Shown piece after piece: positions 17,154 through 26,290 of a DNA stretch of 64,000 bases. The notes beneath the pieces are model-generated. The model made no database searches. It was given only the letters and a program-made list of their open reading frames with translations, and was not told the DNA's origin. Position 1 is the stretch's first letter; each line of letters starts with the position of its first letter. The stretch lies in assembly GCA_938048735.1 (NCBI GenBank), contig CALIUM010000007.1, positions 62,001-126,000 on the forward strand, written 5' to 3'. The position numbers and the translations under genes were made by a program. The DNA is from an uncultured archaeon (GTDB lineage: Archaea > Thermoproteota > Bathyarchaeia > TCS64).

Positions 17154-17165
17154 GTTCTACAGAAC
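17154..17165. promoter_or_regulatory. Short palindrome before the ArsR-exporter operon
   Basis: GTTCTACAGAAC has five-base perfect arms around AC and begins one base upstream of the regulator's TTG start. Placement in the promoter/leader of the operon suggests an autoregulatory operator. It is short enough to occur by chance. Confidence 0.3.
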
Positions 17166-17250
17166 TCTGCAGCGTTGCATAAAAATGTTGCGATTCTACT
17201 CTTTGTGATGAGAGAATGTTAAATTTTCTCCGTAAAGCTCGATAGAGTTG

Positions 17251-17877
17251 ATGAGCCTCCCGCAGAGCCCTCAGGCCGGAGATAAGTCGGAGATCATGAG
17301 ACAGCTGCTCTTGGAGGTTCAAAGCTGTAGAAGATGTGGCCTCTGGGAGGGAAGGAGGAACCCGGTTCTAGGAGAGGGGAGCCTTGATGCGAAGCTCCTC
17401 CTCCTGGGAGAGGCGCCTGGGAGGAGGGAGGATGAGACCGGGAGGCCCTTCGCCGGGGCAGCCGGCCAACTGTTGAATGATCTCCTACGGGGCATAGGGC
17501 TGAGTAGGGGCGATGTCTATATTGGAAACGTGGTGAAATGCCGCCCCCCTGGGAATAGGCCCCCTAGAGCAGAGGAGGTGGAGGCCTGTTCCCCACACTT
17601 GGAGCGGCAGCTAAGTATCCTGGAGCCCAGGATCATCGCCTCCATGGGCAATACTGCGACCCAGTACCTGATGACCCGCTTCGGGTTGAGTCCAAGGTAT
17701 ATTGGGGAGGTCCATGGAAAATCCTTCAGAGTTGAGGCTCCTTGGGGAGAGGTTATCCTCTTCCCTTCCTATCATCCAGCCTCAGCCCTCTATATGAGGG
17801 GATTGGAGTATGTGTTAAGGAGGGATTTCGAGTCTCTCAGGAGGATTCTAGACGGCCTTACGGCATCTTATGACTGA
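17251..17877 (+). CDS. Uracil-DNA glycosylase, family 4 (Fe-S)
   Basis: Removes uracil from DNA, a first step of base-excision repair of deaminated cytosine. Family-4 motifs are complete: GEAPGRREDETGRPF, the GNVVKCRPPGNR segment and HPASAL near the C terminus. Four cysteines expected to hold the 4Fe-4S cluster are present (C26 and C29 in SCRRC, then C97 and C113, counted from ATG 17251). The track begins at the TTG one codon earlier; GTTAAATTTT lies about 25-30 bases upstream of the ATG, giving a leaderless start. Its end overlaps the convergent protease gene by ten bases. Confidence 0.93.
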   Translation: MSLPQSPQAGDKSEIMRQLLLEVQSCRRCGLWEGRRNPVLGEGSLDAKLLLLGEAPGRREDETGRPFAGAAGQLLNDLLRGIGLSRGDVYIGNVVKCRPPGNRPPRAEEVEACSPHLERQLSILEPRIIASMGNTATQYLMTRFGLSPRYIGEVHGKSFRVEAPWGEVILFPSYHPASALYMRGLEYVLRRDFESLRRILDGLTASYD

Positions 17878-18830
17878 AGGGCCCTAATCCTCTTCACTAT
17901 ATTCGGATGGGTGGAGAAAAGCTCAAGGAGGTTGTCGAGCCATGTGACCCTCCTACTCAGGATGCTCCTCACCAGCTCGCTGTCCGAACCAGCCATTCTA
18001 GCCCCTTGTAGATCCAAGGCGTCCTTGGCTACCCTATCGGGATCCGAGATGAAGAGGGTCTTGAAGCCGCTTATGCCAAGTGAACCTCCTGTAAAAGAAC
18101 GAACCCTGAGGGTTGAGGAGACTATCTTGGCCAGCCCCTCCGATAGCTTCCTTGCCCCATCATCAACGACTGACACGCTGTGCTGATCCGCGTAATACTC
18201 CCTGAGCCTGCTCAGGCTTAGGGTGAGGAGGAGGAGCACGAAGTATATGAGCATCGAGATCCCGCCTATTAAGGCTAGTCCACTAGTGTCCCTTCTATCC
18301 CTCCGGTCATAATAGTAGCTGGAGAATAGCATCGATCTGGCTAATAGGTAGAAGAGGGATGGGAGGAAGGAGGCGAACATCATCACCTGGACGTCGCGGT
18401 GCTTGAGGTGGCCAAGCTCGTGGCCTATGACCGCTTCAACCTCCTCCTCATCAAGGGAGCTGAGGAGACCCCTAGTAACGGCCACCCTGCTCCCTGTGAT
18501 GGGTGAGCCGTATGCAAAGGCGTTGGGGACGGGTAGGTCGGCTATCATCAGCTTAGGAGGTCTGAGTCCAGATCTATGGGAGAGCTCTTGGAGGATCCTG
18601 TGCAGCCTAGGGCTCTCAGCAACCCCTAGGGGCCGAACCCTGTAGAGCACATCAACCATATAAGGGGCTATAAGCCATTGTATTATGTTGAAGGCTGCGA
18701 CTAGGACTACGAGAGATATGAGACTCAGAGAGTTCATAAGCGATAGAACCAATGCAAATCCCAGGGTCGTGATGCCAATTATTACGGCCAGGGTTCCAGC
18801 CATGGATAGCCTCAACTTCCAGAGGTTCAT
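17868..18830 (-). CDS. htpX: HtpX-like M48 zinc metalloprotease
   Basis: A 320-residue membrane protease of the HtpX/Ste24-like M48 family, involved in membrane protein quality control. Two N-terminal membrane helices (about 10-32 and 37-55) precede the catalytic domain. The zinc site HELGH is at 137-141 (VIGHELGHLKHRD), and the third ligand is the glutamate in REYYADQ at about 211. Further helices occur near 153-170 and 188-206. It is convergent with and slightly overlaps the glycosylase gene. Archaeal homologues lack a bacterial-type partner, and none is seen here. Confidence 0.92.
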   Translation of the reverse strand: MNLWKLRLSMAGTLAVIIGITTLGFALVLSLMNSLSLISLVVLVAAFNIIQWLIAPYMVDVLYRVRPLGVAESPRLHRILQELSHRSGLRPPKLMIADLPVPNAFAYGSPITGSRVAVTRGLLSSLDEEEVEAVIGHELGHLKHRDVQVMMFASFLPSLFYLLARSMLFSSYYYDRRDRRDTSGLALIGGISMLIYFVLLLLTLSLSRLREYYADQHSVSVVDDGARKLSEGLAKIVSSTLRVRSFTGGSLGISGFKTLFISDPDRVAKDALDLQGARMAGSDSELVRSILSRRVTWLDNLLELFSTHPNIVKRIRALQS

Positions 18831-18890
18831 CTTCCAGACCTCGTTAGATGACCCTTGAAATCGAATATTTAAACCCTTCTCGAGCCCCCG

Positions 18891-20822
18891 TCACATCCGC
18901 TCTGGCGCCTCTATGCCTAGTACCGAGAGGGCGTTTCTGAGGACTATCCTCACGGAGTCGACGAGCATGAGTCTGGCTCCAGCTAGCCCCGGGGGCTCGG
19001 CCTTTATGACCGGAAGGGCTGCATAGAAGGCGTTGAACCTGTCAGCTAGGATATTAGCATATGAGGAGATCTCACTCGGCCTGAGGCTCTCGCAGGCCTC
19101 CAAGAATACTTCGGGGAACTGGGCTATTAGGAGCACTAGCTCTCTCTCCCTAGCATCTTTGAGAAGGGAGTAATCTGGCTCCGGGCGGCTTGGAGCCCTT
19201 TTTAGTATATTGCAGGCCCTAGCGTGGGAGTACTGGATGAATGGGGCGCTGTTCATCTCGAAGTTCAGAGCCTTATTCCAGTCGAAGACCACCACCTTCA
19301 TCGGGTCTAGGCTCAATAAGGTGTACTTCACGGCTCCATGCCCCACCCTCCTAGCAATGTTGCGCATCTCATCCTCGGTGAGGTTTGGGGATCTCTTTGA
19401 GACCTCCTCGTATGCGAGGGATACAGCCCTCTCCAGAAGCTCACGCAGGGTCACATATCTACCTAGGCGGCCGCTCATCTTAACCTCCGGAAGCCTGACG
19501 AACTCGTAGGCGTAGTGGATCTGCCTGTCAGCCAGCTCCAGCCTTCCCATTGCTGCCAAGGCTATCCTGAGCTGGAGCTGGGCCAGGCTCTGGTCGCATC
19601 CGATGACGTTTATGACCCTGTCGACCCTATTGAACTTCTGGATCGAGTATGCTATATCCCTGGGCGTGTAAAGGGTTGTTCCATCCGCCCTCATCAGTAC
19701 AAGCCTAGGTATCTCATATGATGGGTTTATCCCCCACCTCTCCTTCAGCCCTAGAGCCCTTGCAACGGCCTCACAGTCAAGTATCAGGGCCCCATCCTCG
19801 TAGGAGGTGTATGGTGTCCTCCTGAGGGCCTCTATGGCCTCCTCCACGGCCCCGCTCCAAACCAGGTCTCCCTCATAGTCCCAAAAGTCAAATCTTATGT
19901 CCAGCTCTCCCAGGACTTCCTCGAAACCCCTCACGCAGTACTCCACCAGCCTCCTCACATCCCTCTTGGCCTCGGGAACCCCCCTCTCATACTCCGTGTT
20001 TAGCTTCATGATGCCCACCTCGGGGTCTGGCTCTGACTTCATCCTCTCGTTAAGCTCGTCGAATAGGGGGCTTCTCTCCCTGAGTTCGTTGGCGGCAGAG
20101 GCGTACTTGTCCAGCTCCCTATTTATCCTCCAAACCCTCTCGTCATCCCCCCTCTCCTTCGCCTCCTCGAGTTCCCTCTTCAGCCTCTTAACCTCCTTCA
20201 GGACGTTCACTATGGCGTATATCTCACCAAACCATTCGTCTGCCCTTCCTGAGGGCTCAGGCTTCCCCAACAGCCTCCAGCCATAGGTCGCCGTAGCGAC
20301 CTGCCTCCCCATGTCATCTACGTAGAAGTGAACCTCGACGCTGTGACCCCTCTTCCTCTGGATCCTAGCTAGGGCATCTCCAAGGACGGAGTTTCGAGCT
20401 GTTCCGATGTGGAGGGGGCGTATGGGGTTAGCACTGGTATGCTCCACCATAACCCTCTCGGGCGAGTCTGTCTTCAAGAAGCCATACTCCTCATCTCCCG
20501 TGGCAGCCTCGAGGACGAGCTTGGAGAAGTTTCTAATGTCCGCCTGGAAGTTGATATATCCATTCTTCTCCTCCGCCGAGGCCACCAGCCTCTTTGAGGC
20601 GGCGTTTATCTCCTTTGCCACTCTTTTTGCGAGGTCTATGGGATTCAGGCCGATCCTTGGGCCGAGTTGTAGGCATAACGAGGATGAGAGTTCCCCCATC
20701 TCTATGGTTGGTGGCCTCGATAACCTATCTTCAGGAAGCTCAATGTCTGGGTAGAGCCCCTTTAAAGCCTCCTCTAGTAGCCTTCTGCACTCGGCCCTGA
20801 GCTGGGAGAGGGGGTTAGACAT
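18891..20822 (-). CDS. argS: Arginyl-tRNA synthetase
   Basis: A class I aminoacyl-tRNA synthetase that charges tRNA-Arg. The N-terminal ArgRS additional domain (residues 1-110) precedes the catalytic core with HIGTARNS in place of HIGH and the KMSK-equivalent VKMSGRLGRY. The C-terminal anticodon-binding domain contains FNAFYAALPVI and ends in the family's usual DSVRIVLRNALSVLGIEAPERM-like helix. ATG 20822 (MSNPLSQ) is preferred over 20831: a GATTTTAAGG element is about 25 bases upstream. Length of 643 residues is in the normal archaeal range. Confidence 0.95.
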   Translation of the reverse strand: MSNPLSQLRAECRRLLEEALKGLYPDIELPEDRLSRPPTIEMGELSSSLCLQLGPRIGLNPIDLAKRVAKEINAASKRLVASAEEKNGYINFQADIRNFSKLVLEAATGDEEYGFLKTDSPERVMVEHTSANPIRPLHIGTARNSVLGDALARIQRKRGHSVEVHFYVDDMGRQVATATYGWRLLGKPEPSGRADEWFGEIYAIVNVLKEVKRLKRELEEAKERGDDERVWRINRELDKYASAANELRERSPLFDELNERMKSEPDPEVGIMKLNTEYERGVPEAKRDVRRLVEYCVRGFEEVLGELDIRFDFWDYEGDLVWSGAVEEAIEALRRTPYTSYEDGALILDCEAVARALGLKERWGINPSYEIPRLVLMRADGTTLYTPRDIAYSIQKFNRVDRVINVIGCDQSLAQLQLRIALAAMGRLELADRQIHYAYEFVRLPEVKMSGRLGRYVTLRELLERAVSLAYEEVSKRSPNLTEDEMRNIARRVGHGAVKYTLLSLDPMKVVVFDWNKALNFEMNSAPFIQYSHARACNILKRAPSRPEPDYSLLKDARERELVLLIAQFPEVFLEACESLRPSEISSYANILADRFNAFYAALPVIKAEPPGLAGARLMLVDSVRIVLRNALSVLGIEAPERM

Positions 20823-21141
20823 CCACTTCACACATCCTTAAAATCCAGTTTATCGACTGGGATGGACGGGGAGATCATACTACCCTCACTGAAAAATTTT
20901 TTCTTTTGAAGGGGTTCCAACATTCGAAGTTAGGCTTTTATCTTCAAACAAATATATGAAGATTATGGAAAACTTCACGTTGAAGATAAATTTTTATCAA
21001 AAGATAATCTTTCTTTTTCATGGATTTCATCACAACGAGATAGATTAATTTGATTTACAGATATTATCAAGAGATAGGTTAATAAACTCTCTTATAAACC
21101 GACACACCTTTTAGGAGGCACGGATATCATGAAATGGGATT
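20823..21141. other. AT-rich divergent promoter region
   Basis: This spacer of about 320 bases between divergent argS and the APH-like gene is AT-rich with no gene. GATTTTAAGG near 20845 reads as the argS TATA box. AATAAACTCTCTTATAAACC near 21080-21100 and AGGAGGCA near 21112 are plausible promoter and Shine-Dalgarno-like elements for the plus-strand gene. Confidence 0.45.
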
Positions 21142-22233
21142 ATGGAGATAAGCTTAGGGAGTCTCAAAGGGTATTTATCAAACCTCTACAGAGGTGAAGT
21201 TAACATCATAAGCCTCACCCCCTTAGGGGTGACGGGTATAAAGCCCGAAGAGGCCCTTAAGGGCTATGGCTATGGAACGGCCCTCTCCATAGAATTCTCG
21301 GTTGATGGGGTCCATAGGAGGGTTGTCTTCAACACGGTGAGGCCCGGGGGGTTTGGCCACGAGAGGATGGCGGACAGGGCGGCGATCCTTATCTGGCAGG
21401 GTGAGGCCTTCAACACCCTCCCAAGGCACGTGAAGGCCATAGATGTCGGGGTCATAACGAGGAAGGGCTCATTGAGATCCCTCGAGAACCCCCTTGAGTT
21501 CTTCATCCTCACAGAGATGGCAGAGGGTCTCGAATACTACCGGGATCTTGACAGGATAAAGGAGGCCGGGGATTTATTGGACCTAGACCTAAGGCGTTGC
21601 AAGGCCTTGGCGGGCTATCTTGCCGAGATCCACTCGGTTAAGGGTTGTGAGCCTGGGCTCTATGAGAGGAGGATCAGGGAACTCGTAGGTCATAGCGAGT
21701 GCATCTTCGGCCTCACCGACAGCTACCCAACTGGCCTAGAATACATTGGGCCCAGAGAGCTGTCCGCCATCGAGAAGAGATGTATAGACTGGAGGTGGAG
21801 GTTGAAGCCCCTCACCCACCGCCTCTCAATGGTTCACGGCGACTATCACCCCTGGAACATCATCTTCACGGGTGATACAGAGTTCAAGCTCTTGGACAGG
21901 AGCAGGGGGGAGTGGGGAGAGCCAGCGGATGATGTAACAGCCCTGGCCGTTAACTACCTCTTCTACGCCCTTCAACAGGCCGGCGAGCTGGATGGGCCCT
22001 TCAAGGTTCTCTGGGAGACCTTCTTCGAGGATTATCTCAAGGCCACTGGGGATCGTGAACTCCTCCATGTGGTTCAGCCCTTCTTCTGCTGGAGGGCCCT
22101 GGTCATAGCATCCCCGATCTGGTATCCCAACCTCCCATTAGATGTAAGGAGGAAGCTCCTAAACTTCGCAAGAAATATCTTGGAGGTCTCTAGGTTCGAC
22201 TATCACGAGGTCAACGGCTTACTGGAGGATTAG
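21142..22233 (+). CDS. Aminoglycoside phosphotransferase (APH)-family kinase
   Basis: A 363-residue protein with the APH/choline-kinase catalytic core: SMVHGDYHPWNIIF supplies the catalytic aspartate and asparagine, and KLLDRSRGEWGEPADDV the metal-binding aspartate. The N-terminal lobe starts MEISLGSLKGYLSNLYRGE. Archaeal members rarely act on aminoglycosides; likely substrates are small metabolites. The gene ends two bases before an APS-kinase-like gene, so the two probably work together in one phosphorylation step or in sequence. Substrate is unknown. Confidence 0.85.
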   Translation: MEISLGSLKGYLSNLYRGEVNIISLTPLGVTGIKPEEALKGYGYGTALSIEFSVDGVHRRVVFNTVRPGGFGHERMADRAAILIWQGEAFNTLPRHVKAIDVGVITRKGSLRSLENPLEFFILTEMAEGLEYYRDLDRIKEAGDLLDLDLRRCKALAGYLAEIHSVKGCEPGLYERRIRELVGHSECIFGLTDSYPTGLEYIGPRELSAIEKRCIDWRWRLKPLTHRLSMVHGDYHPWNIIFTGDTEFKLLDRSRGEWGEPADDVTALAVNYLFYALQQAGELDGPFKVLWETFFEDYLKATGDRELLHVVQPFFCWRALVIASPIWYPNLPLDVRRKLLNFARNILEVSRFDYHEVNGLLED

Positions 22234-22235
22234 GA

Positions 22236-22763
22236 TTGAGGAAAGAGGGTTGGGCCATTTGGATTACTGGGCTCCCAGCATCCGGTAAGTCAACCCTAGC
22301 GAGGGCGGTTAAGGAGAGGCTCGAGGGGCTGGGGATCCATGCACAGATCCTGGAATCCGATATTGTTAGAAAGGTCCTAACACCGAACCCCACATACTCC
22401 CCTGAGGAGAGGGAGACCTTCTACAACTCCCTGGTCTATATTGGCGTCCTGCTGACCCAGAATGGGGTGAACGTGATCTTCGATGCTACCGCAAACAGGA
22501 GGAGGTGGAGGAGGGCAGCCAGGGGCCTAATAGAGAGGTTCCTACAGGTCTATATAAGATGCCCCTTGGAGGTCTGCAGGGAGAGGGATAGAAAGGGGAT
22601 ATATAAGAAGGCGGAGGCTGGAGAGGCACAATATGTTCCAGGTCTCCAGGAGGAGTATGAGGAGCCCTGGGATGCGGATCTGGAGATCGACTGCGTAAGA
22701 GAATCTCCCGAGAAGGCAGCTGAGAAGATCATAGAGATCATGAAGGAGAATGGCTTCATATAA
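22236..22763 (+). CDS. Adenylylsulfate kinase-like protein (CysC family)
   Basis: A 175-residue P-loop kinase with Walker A GLPASGKST and the APS-kinase pattern ESDIVRKVLT, YSPEERETFYNSLVYI, IRCPLEVCRERDRKGIYKKA and AGEAQYVPGLQEEYEEP. CysC proteins phosphorylate adenylylsulfate to PAPS. No sulfate-assimilation gene is seen nearby, while an APH-type kinase is directly upstream, so another small-molecule substrate is possible. It starts at TTG 22236, with a GGAGGA Shine-Dalgarno inside the upstream gene. Confidence 0.88.
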   Translation: MRKEGWAIWITGLPASGKSTLARAVKERLEGLGIHAQILESDIVRKVLTPNPTYSPEERETFYNSLVYIGVLLTQNGVNVIFDATANRRRWRRAARGLIERFLQVYIRCPLEVCRERDRKGIYKKAEAGEAQYVPGLQEEYEEPWDADLEIDCVRESPEKAAEKIIEIMKENGFI

Positions 22764-22962
22764 AGAATGAAAAAGTTCAAATGGAACTTCTATTGCATGC
22801 TCCAATTCGAGATGGCTATGGGAAGTTGAAAAGATAATTAAACTGAGATCTAAGGAATTGGATCAAAGCAAAAACCTCAGGAAACCAATCGGTCATATTT
22901 TTGGCTAAGCAATCTCACGGGAAACCCATTAATTTCTACCCGGATGATATAATACTACCGAG

Positions 22963-23802
22963 ATGTTCCAATCCGATGTGAAAGGTGAGCAGGCCTCGAT
23001 CCTCTTCGAGGCGGCTGAGAACGTTAGAAGAAGTGTCATTGATGTTTTGAGGGAGAGGCGAGACTTGGAGGTAAAGGAGCTCAAGAGGGTCTTGGACCTA
23101 TCAGCGCACAACGCCATCCGGGAGGCCCTCAGCAACCTAGGAGCATCAGTGAATGTGGCGAGCGAGGAGGGGGAATACACCCTCGGCGGAGGGGAGGCCC
23201 ACCTCATCGTAGACCCCATAGACGGCACGACCAACCTAGCTAGGGGGGTAGGCTATGCAACCACGAGCATCGCCATTTCAGAGACACCATATCTCTCAGG
23301 AACCTTAGCCGCCATCGTCATGGAGCTGAACTCGGGATTAGCATACTGGGCGGAAAGAGGGAAGGGGGCGTGGCTGGGGGGTTCTAGGATCAGACCCTCG
23401 AGGCCTACTGAAGTTAAAGATGCCCTGATCTCCATTGATATAAGCAAAGGATTCTATCTCCGTTCGTTGGAGAGGCTCATATATAAGGCTGGGCATCTCC
23501 GCCAACTCGGATGCGCCTCCATCTCCCTCTGCCATGTGGCATCGGGAAGAATTGACGCCCACATCGACTACAGGGGAGCTTTGAGGGCGACGGACGCAGC
23601 GGCCGGCCTCTTCATCCTAAAGGAGGCGGGGGGAGTATACATCATAGATGGTGCGATGGACAACGACCTAATGCTCTCGAGGGGGTCGAGGCTTAGGCTC
23701 GTAGCGGCCTCAAGCCAGGTGCTGCTTGATGAGATAATGAGCCTTATAGGGGAGCGCCAAGGCTTTGCATTTCGAGAAGCCACTAAAACCCGCGAGCTTT
23801 AG
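22963..23802 (+). CDS. Inositol monophosphatase / class IV fructose-1,6-bisphosphatase family
   Basis: A 279-residue Mg-dependent phosphatase. The metal-binding motif DPIDGTTN is at about 85-92, preceded by the glutamate in ASEEGEYTLGG and followed by the C-terminal RATDAAAGLFILKEAGG motif. Archaeal members often accept both inositol phosphate and fructose bisphosphate, serving gluconeogenesis or polar-lipid inositol synthesis. The track ORF begins at ATG 22963. Its 3' end overlaps sfsA by 38 bases, indicating translational coupling. Confidence 0.9.
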   Translation: MFQSDVKGEQASILFEAAENVRRSVIDVLRERRDLEVKELKRVLDLSAHNAIREALSNLGASVNVASEEGEYTLGGGEAHLIVDPIDGTTNLARGVGYATTSIAISETPYLSGTLAAIVMELNSGLAYWAERGKGAWLGGSRIRPSRPTEVKDALISIDISKGFYLRSLERLIYKAGHLRQLGCASISLCHVASGRIDAHIDYRGALRATDAAAGLFILKEAGGVYIIDGAMDNDLMLSRGSRLRLVAASSQVLLDEIMSLIGERQGFAFREATKTREL

Positions 23803-24457
23803 GGCTAGACTCAATCGATTCCTAGGCCTCGTAGAGGTGGAAGGCGAACCTAGAGGTTGCTTCATACCGAACCCCGGAAGGCTTGGCCTGCTGAGGGCCG
23901 GGGTTAAAGTACACCTTTCTGAGAGAGACCGGAGGAGTAGGAAGACTGCATACGATCTGATCCTAGTGGAATTAGGGGGGGTTTTGGTCTCGATCGACTC
24001 AAGGATGCCCAACAAGATCATAGGAGAAGCCGTAGAGTCAAGCCTAATACCCGAGTTTAAGGGCCTGCGCATAAAGGAGAAAGAGCCCCATCTCCAGGGT
24101 TCAAGGCTAGACTTCCTCCTCTACGGGGGAGGGAAGAATCTCTTCTTGGAGGTTAAGTCCTGCACTCTAGTGGAAAATGGGGTCGCCCTATTCCCAGATG
24201 CGCCCACATCGAGGGGTGAGAGGCATATGAAGACCCTCATAAAAGCTTTAGAATTCGGGAGGGCTGCAGTCCTCTTCCTCGTCCAAAGGGGTGATGCCGA
24301 GGTCTTCAGGCCAAACTGGGAGGTTGACCCAAGATTCTCTGAGGCCCTGAAAACAGCCATCGAGAGGGGCGTGGAGGCATATGCATACACCTGCGAGGTT
24401 TCGCTCTCCTCGATCGAGCTTGATAGAAGATTGCCCATGGAGCTAGAAGCCCTGTAA
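23765..24457 (+). CDS. sfsA: SfsA family protein
   Basis: A 230-residue SfsA homologue with the family core: the N-terminal OB-like part (RARLNRFLGLVEVEGEPRGCFIPNPGR in two pieces), VSIDSRMPNKI, and the nuclease-like part EKEPHLQGSRLDFLL, LFLEVKSCTLVENG, FPDAPTSRG. SfsA has been linked to sugar fermentation and DNA binding in bacteria; the second half resembles a PD-(D/E)XK fold. Starts at TTG 23765 inside the preceding phosphatase gene. True substrate in archaea is not known. Confidence 0.92.
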   Translation: MHFEKPLKPASFRARLNRFLGLVEVEGEPRGCFIPNPGRLGLLRAGVKVHLSERDRRSRKTAYDLILVELGGVLVSIDSRMPNKIIGEAVESSLIPEFKGLRIKEKEPHLQGSRLDFLLYGGGKNLFLEVKSCTLVENGVALFPDAPTSRGERHMKTLIKALEFGRAAVLFLVQRGDAEVFRPNWEVDPRFSEALKTAIERGVEAYAYTCEVSLSSIELDRRLPMELEAL

Positions 24458-24590
24458 TAGTTCCCTTATTTCCCATGCTTAAGTGGTGGAGGACTTAACA
24501 CATTTCCGTTAACCTCCCCCTGAGTCAAACCATTTTGAATGGGATGATTTTTAAGGTTCTAAATAATTTTTATCGAGGGAGGGTCGTCGG

Positions 24591-24899
24591 ATGGGAAAGA
24601 AGAAGGTACTGAGCGAGCGAGAGCTGAAGGAGATGGTCTATCCCTCCGAGAACGACGTCCTCTGCATAGCCGTGAAGATGCTTGGATACGATAGGGTGCT
24701 CGTTAAATGCCAGGATGGCCATACAAGGGTATGTAGGATCAGGGGGAAGATGAAGAGGAAGACATGGATAAGGGAGGGGGATGTCGTCCTAGTCTCCCCA
24801 TGGGACTTCCAAGGGGAGGAGAGGGGAGAGATATTCTGGAGGTACACAGCCAACCAGGTTGAGCAGCTGAGGAGAGAGGGGATCCTGAAGATAGAGTAG
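24591..24899 (+). CDS. Translation initiation factor aIF1A
   Basis: A 102-residue OB-fold factor that binds the A-site region of the small subunit during initiation. Recognised from YPSENDVLCIAVKMLGYDRV, VKCQDGHTRVCRIRGKMKRK and WIREGDVVLVSPWDFQ, and the helical tail EIFWRYTANQVEQL. It leads a packed group of Rio1, Pno1/Dim2 and topoisomerase VI genes. An AT-rich promoter (TTTTTAAGG, then AATAATTTTTATCG) lies shortly upstream. Confidence 0.95.
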   Translation: MGKKKVLSERELKEMVYPSENDVLCIAVKMLGYDRVLVKCQDGHTRVCRIRGKMKRKTWIREGDVVLVSPWDFQGEERGEIFWRYTANQVEQLRREGILKIE

Positions 24900-24927
24900 A
24901 AGATCCGGATGGAGGGCTGGATAGACC

Positions 24928-25746
24928 TTGGCCGGCCGAAGGAGCCCAGAGAGGGAGGCGGAGAGGAGGCTCAGGAGGTTTGAGGAAGAGAGCCTCATGC
25001 TCGAGAAACGGGAAGAGGAGTTCGAGGTCTTCGAGGAGGTATTCGACAGGCCCACCCTAGAAGGCCTATACAAGCTGATGAGAAAGGGTGTCATAGACAA
25101 GATCTACGGGGTGGTGAAGGCCGGTAAGGAGGGGAGGATATACTGGGGTAAGGATCCAAGGGGATACGAGCTTGCGGTCAAGATCTATTACACCGTCACA
25201 GGCGAGTTCAGGCATGGCATGATGAAGTACATAGAAGGGGATCCGAGGTTTAAGAGGGTGAGGAGAGATCCGAGAGGTCTGGTCTATACCTGGACCCAGA
25301 AGGAGTTCAAGAACCTTAAGTTGGCGGAAGAGGCTGGGGTCAACGTCCCAAGGCCCATAGAGTGCTTTAGAAACATCCTCGTGATGAGCTTCATTGGAGT
25401 GGATGGGGTTCCAGCCCCGCTTCTGAGGGAGGTTGAGCTTCCTAACCCAGAGGATTTCTACAAGAGGTTGATAGAGGATGTTAGACGCCTCTACCTGAAG
25501 GCCGGCCTCATCCACGGGGATCTCAGCGAGTATAACATAATGGTCTGGGAGGAGGCTCCAGTCATCTTCGACGTCTCCCAGGCGGTTCTAACGGCCCACC
25601 CGAACGCGGGGGCTCTGCTGAGGAGAGATATAGAGAGGATTAATGAGTACTTCAGCCGCCTAGGAGTTGACATCCTAAACGCTGACTCTTTGGAGGTGTA
25701 TGTGAGGGGTGGAGAGGAAGAGCTATATCAAGATTCCCCTGGATAG
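24928..25746 (+). CDS. rio1: Rio1-type serine protein kinase
   Basis: A 272-residue atypical kinase needed for late small-subunit ribosome maturation. Motifs: a RIO-type ATP loop KIYGVVKAGKEGRIYWGKD, catalytic LIHGDLSEYNIMV and metal-binding IFDVSQAV. The N-terminal 40 residues are charged (RRSPEREAERRLRRFEEE). Starts at TTG 24928, 28 bases after aIF1A. Its end overlaps the Pno1 gene by 38 bases; eukaryotic Rio1 and Pno1/Dim2 act on the same pre-40S particle, which explains the pairing. Confidence 0.95.
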   Translation: MAGRRSPEREAERRLRRFEEESLMLEKREEEFEVFEEVFDRPTLEGLYKLMRKGVIDKIYGVVKAGKEGRIYWGKDPRGYELAVKIYYTVTGEFRHGMMKYIEGDPRFKRVRRDPRGLVYTWTQKEFKNLKLAEEAGVNVPRPIECFRNILVMSFIGVDGVPAPLLREVELPNPEDFYKRLIEDVRRLYLKAGLIHGDLSEYNIMVWEEAPVIFDVSQAVLTAHPNAGALLRRDIERINEYFSRLGVDILNADSLEVYVRGGEEELYQDSPG

Positions 25747-26284
25747 GGTTGGGGTTCTAATAGGGCCGAAGGGAAGGGTAAAGGCGAGGATAGAGAGGAT
25801 CTTCGGGGTCTCCCTTGATATAGACAGCGACTCGGGCTCCGTGGAGATAGCCCTAGGCCCGGAGGCGAAGGACATATCCCTACTATTCACGGTTCAGAAC
25901 ATCGTTAAGGCAATTGGGAGGGGCTTCAACCCGAGGAAGGCTGAGAGGCTGGCGGAGGAGGACCATGACCTCCTCATCATCGACCTCTCAGAGTACTGCA
26001 GAACCAGGAACTCCATCGCGAGGGTAAAAGGCAGGATCATAGGTAGGAAAGGCCAGGCTAGGGCGTTACTGGAGGAGCTTACGGAGACTATGATAAGCGT
26101 CTACGGAGACACCGTCTCTATAATCGGTAGGGCGGACAGGCTTAACGTGGCGAGGGAGGCCATCCTAATGCTCGTGAAGGGGGCCTTCCATAAGACCGTC
26201 TGGAACTACCTCTACGAGCAGAGGAGGAGGATGAAGAGGGAGGCAACCGAACTCTGGGAGGAGGGTGGCGCCGAATACGGGTGA
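25709..26284 (+). CDS. KH-domain ribosome biogenesis protein (Pno1/Dim2 family)
   Basis: A 191-residue RNA-binding protein with two KH domains: the first around YIKIPLDRVGVLIGPKGRVK, the second with RVKGRIIGRKGQARALLEEL, which carries the GxxG loop. Pno1/Dim2 binds near the 3' end of small-subunit rRNA during maturation. Starts at GTG 25709 within rio1, indicating coupling. C-terminal helix is basic (EQRRRMKREATELW). Followed six bases later by topoisomerase VI subunit B. Confidence 0.93.
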   Translation: MERKSYIKIPLDRVGVLIGPKGRVKARIERIFGVSLDIDSDSGSVEIALGPEAKDISLLFTVQNIVKAIGRGFNPRKAERLAEEDHDLLIIDLSEYCRTRNSIARVKGRIIGRKGQARALLEELTETMISVYGDTVSIIGRADRLNVAREAILMLVKGAFHKTVWNYLYEQRRRMKREATELWEEGGAEYG

Positions 26285-26290
26285 AGCGGC

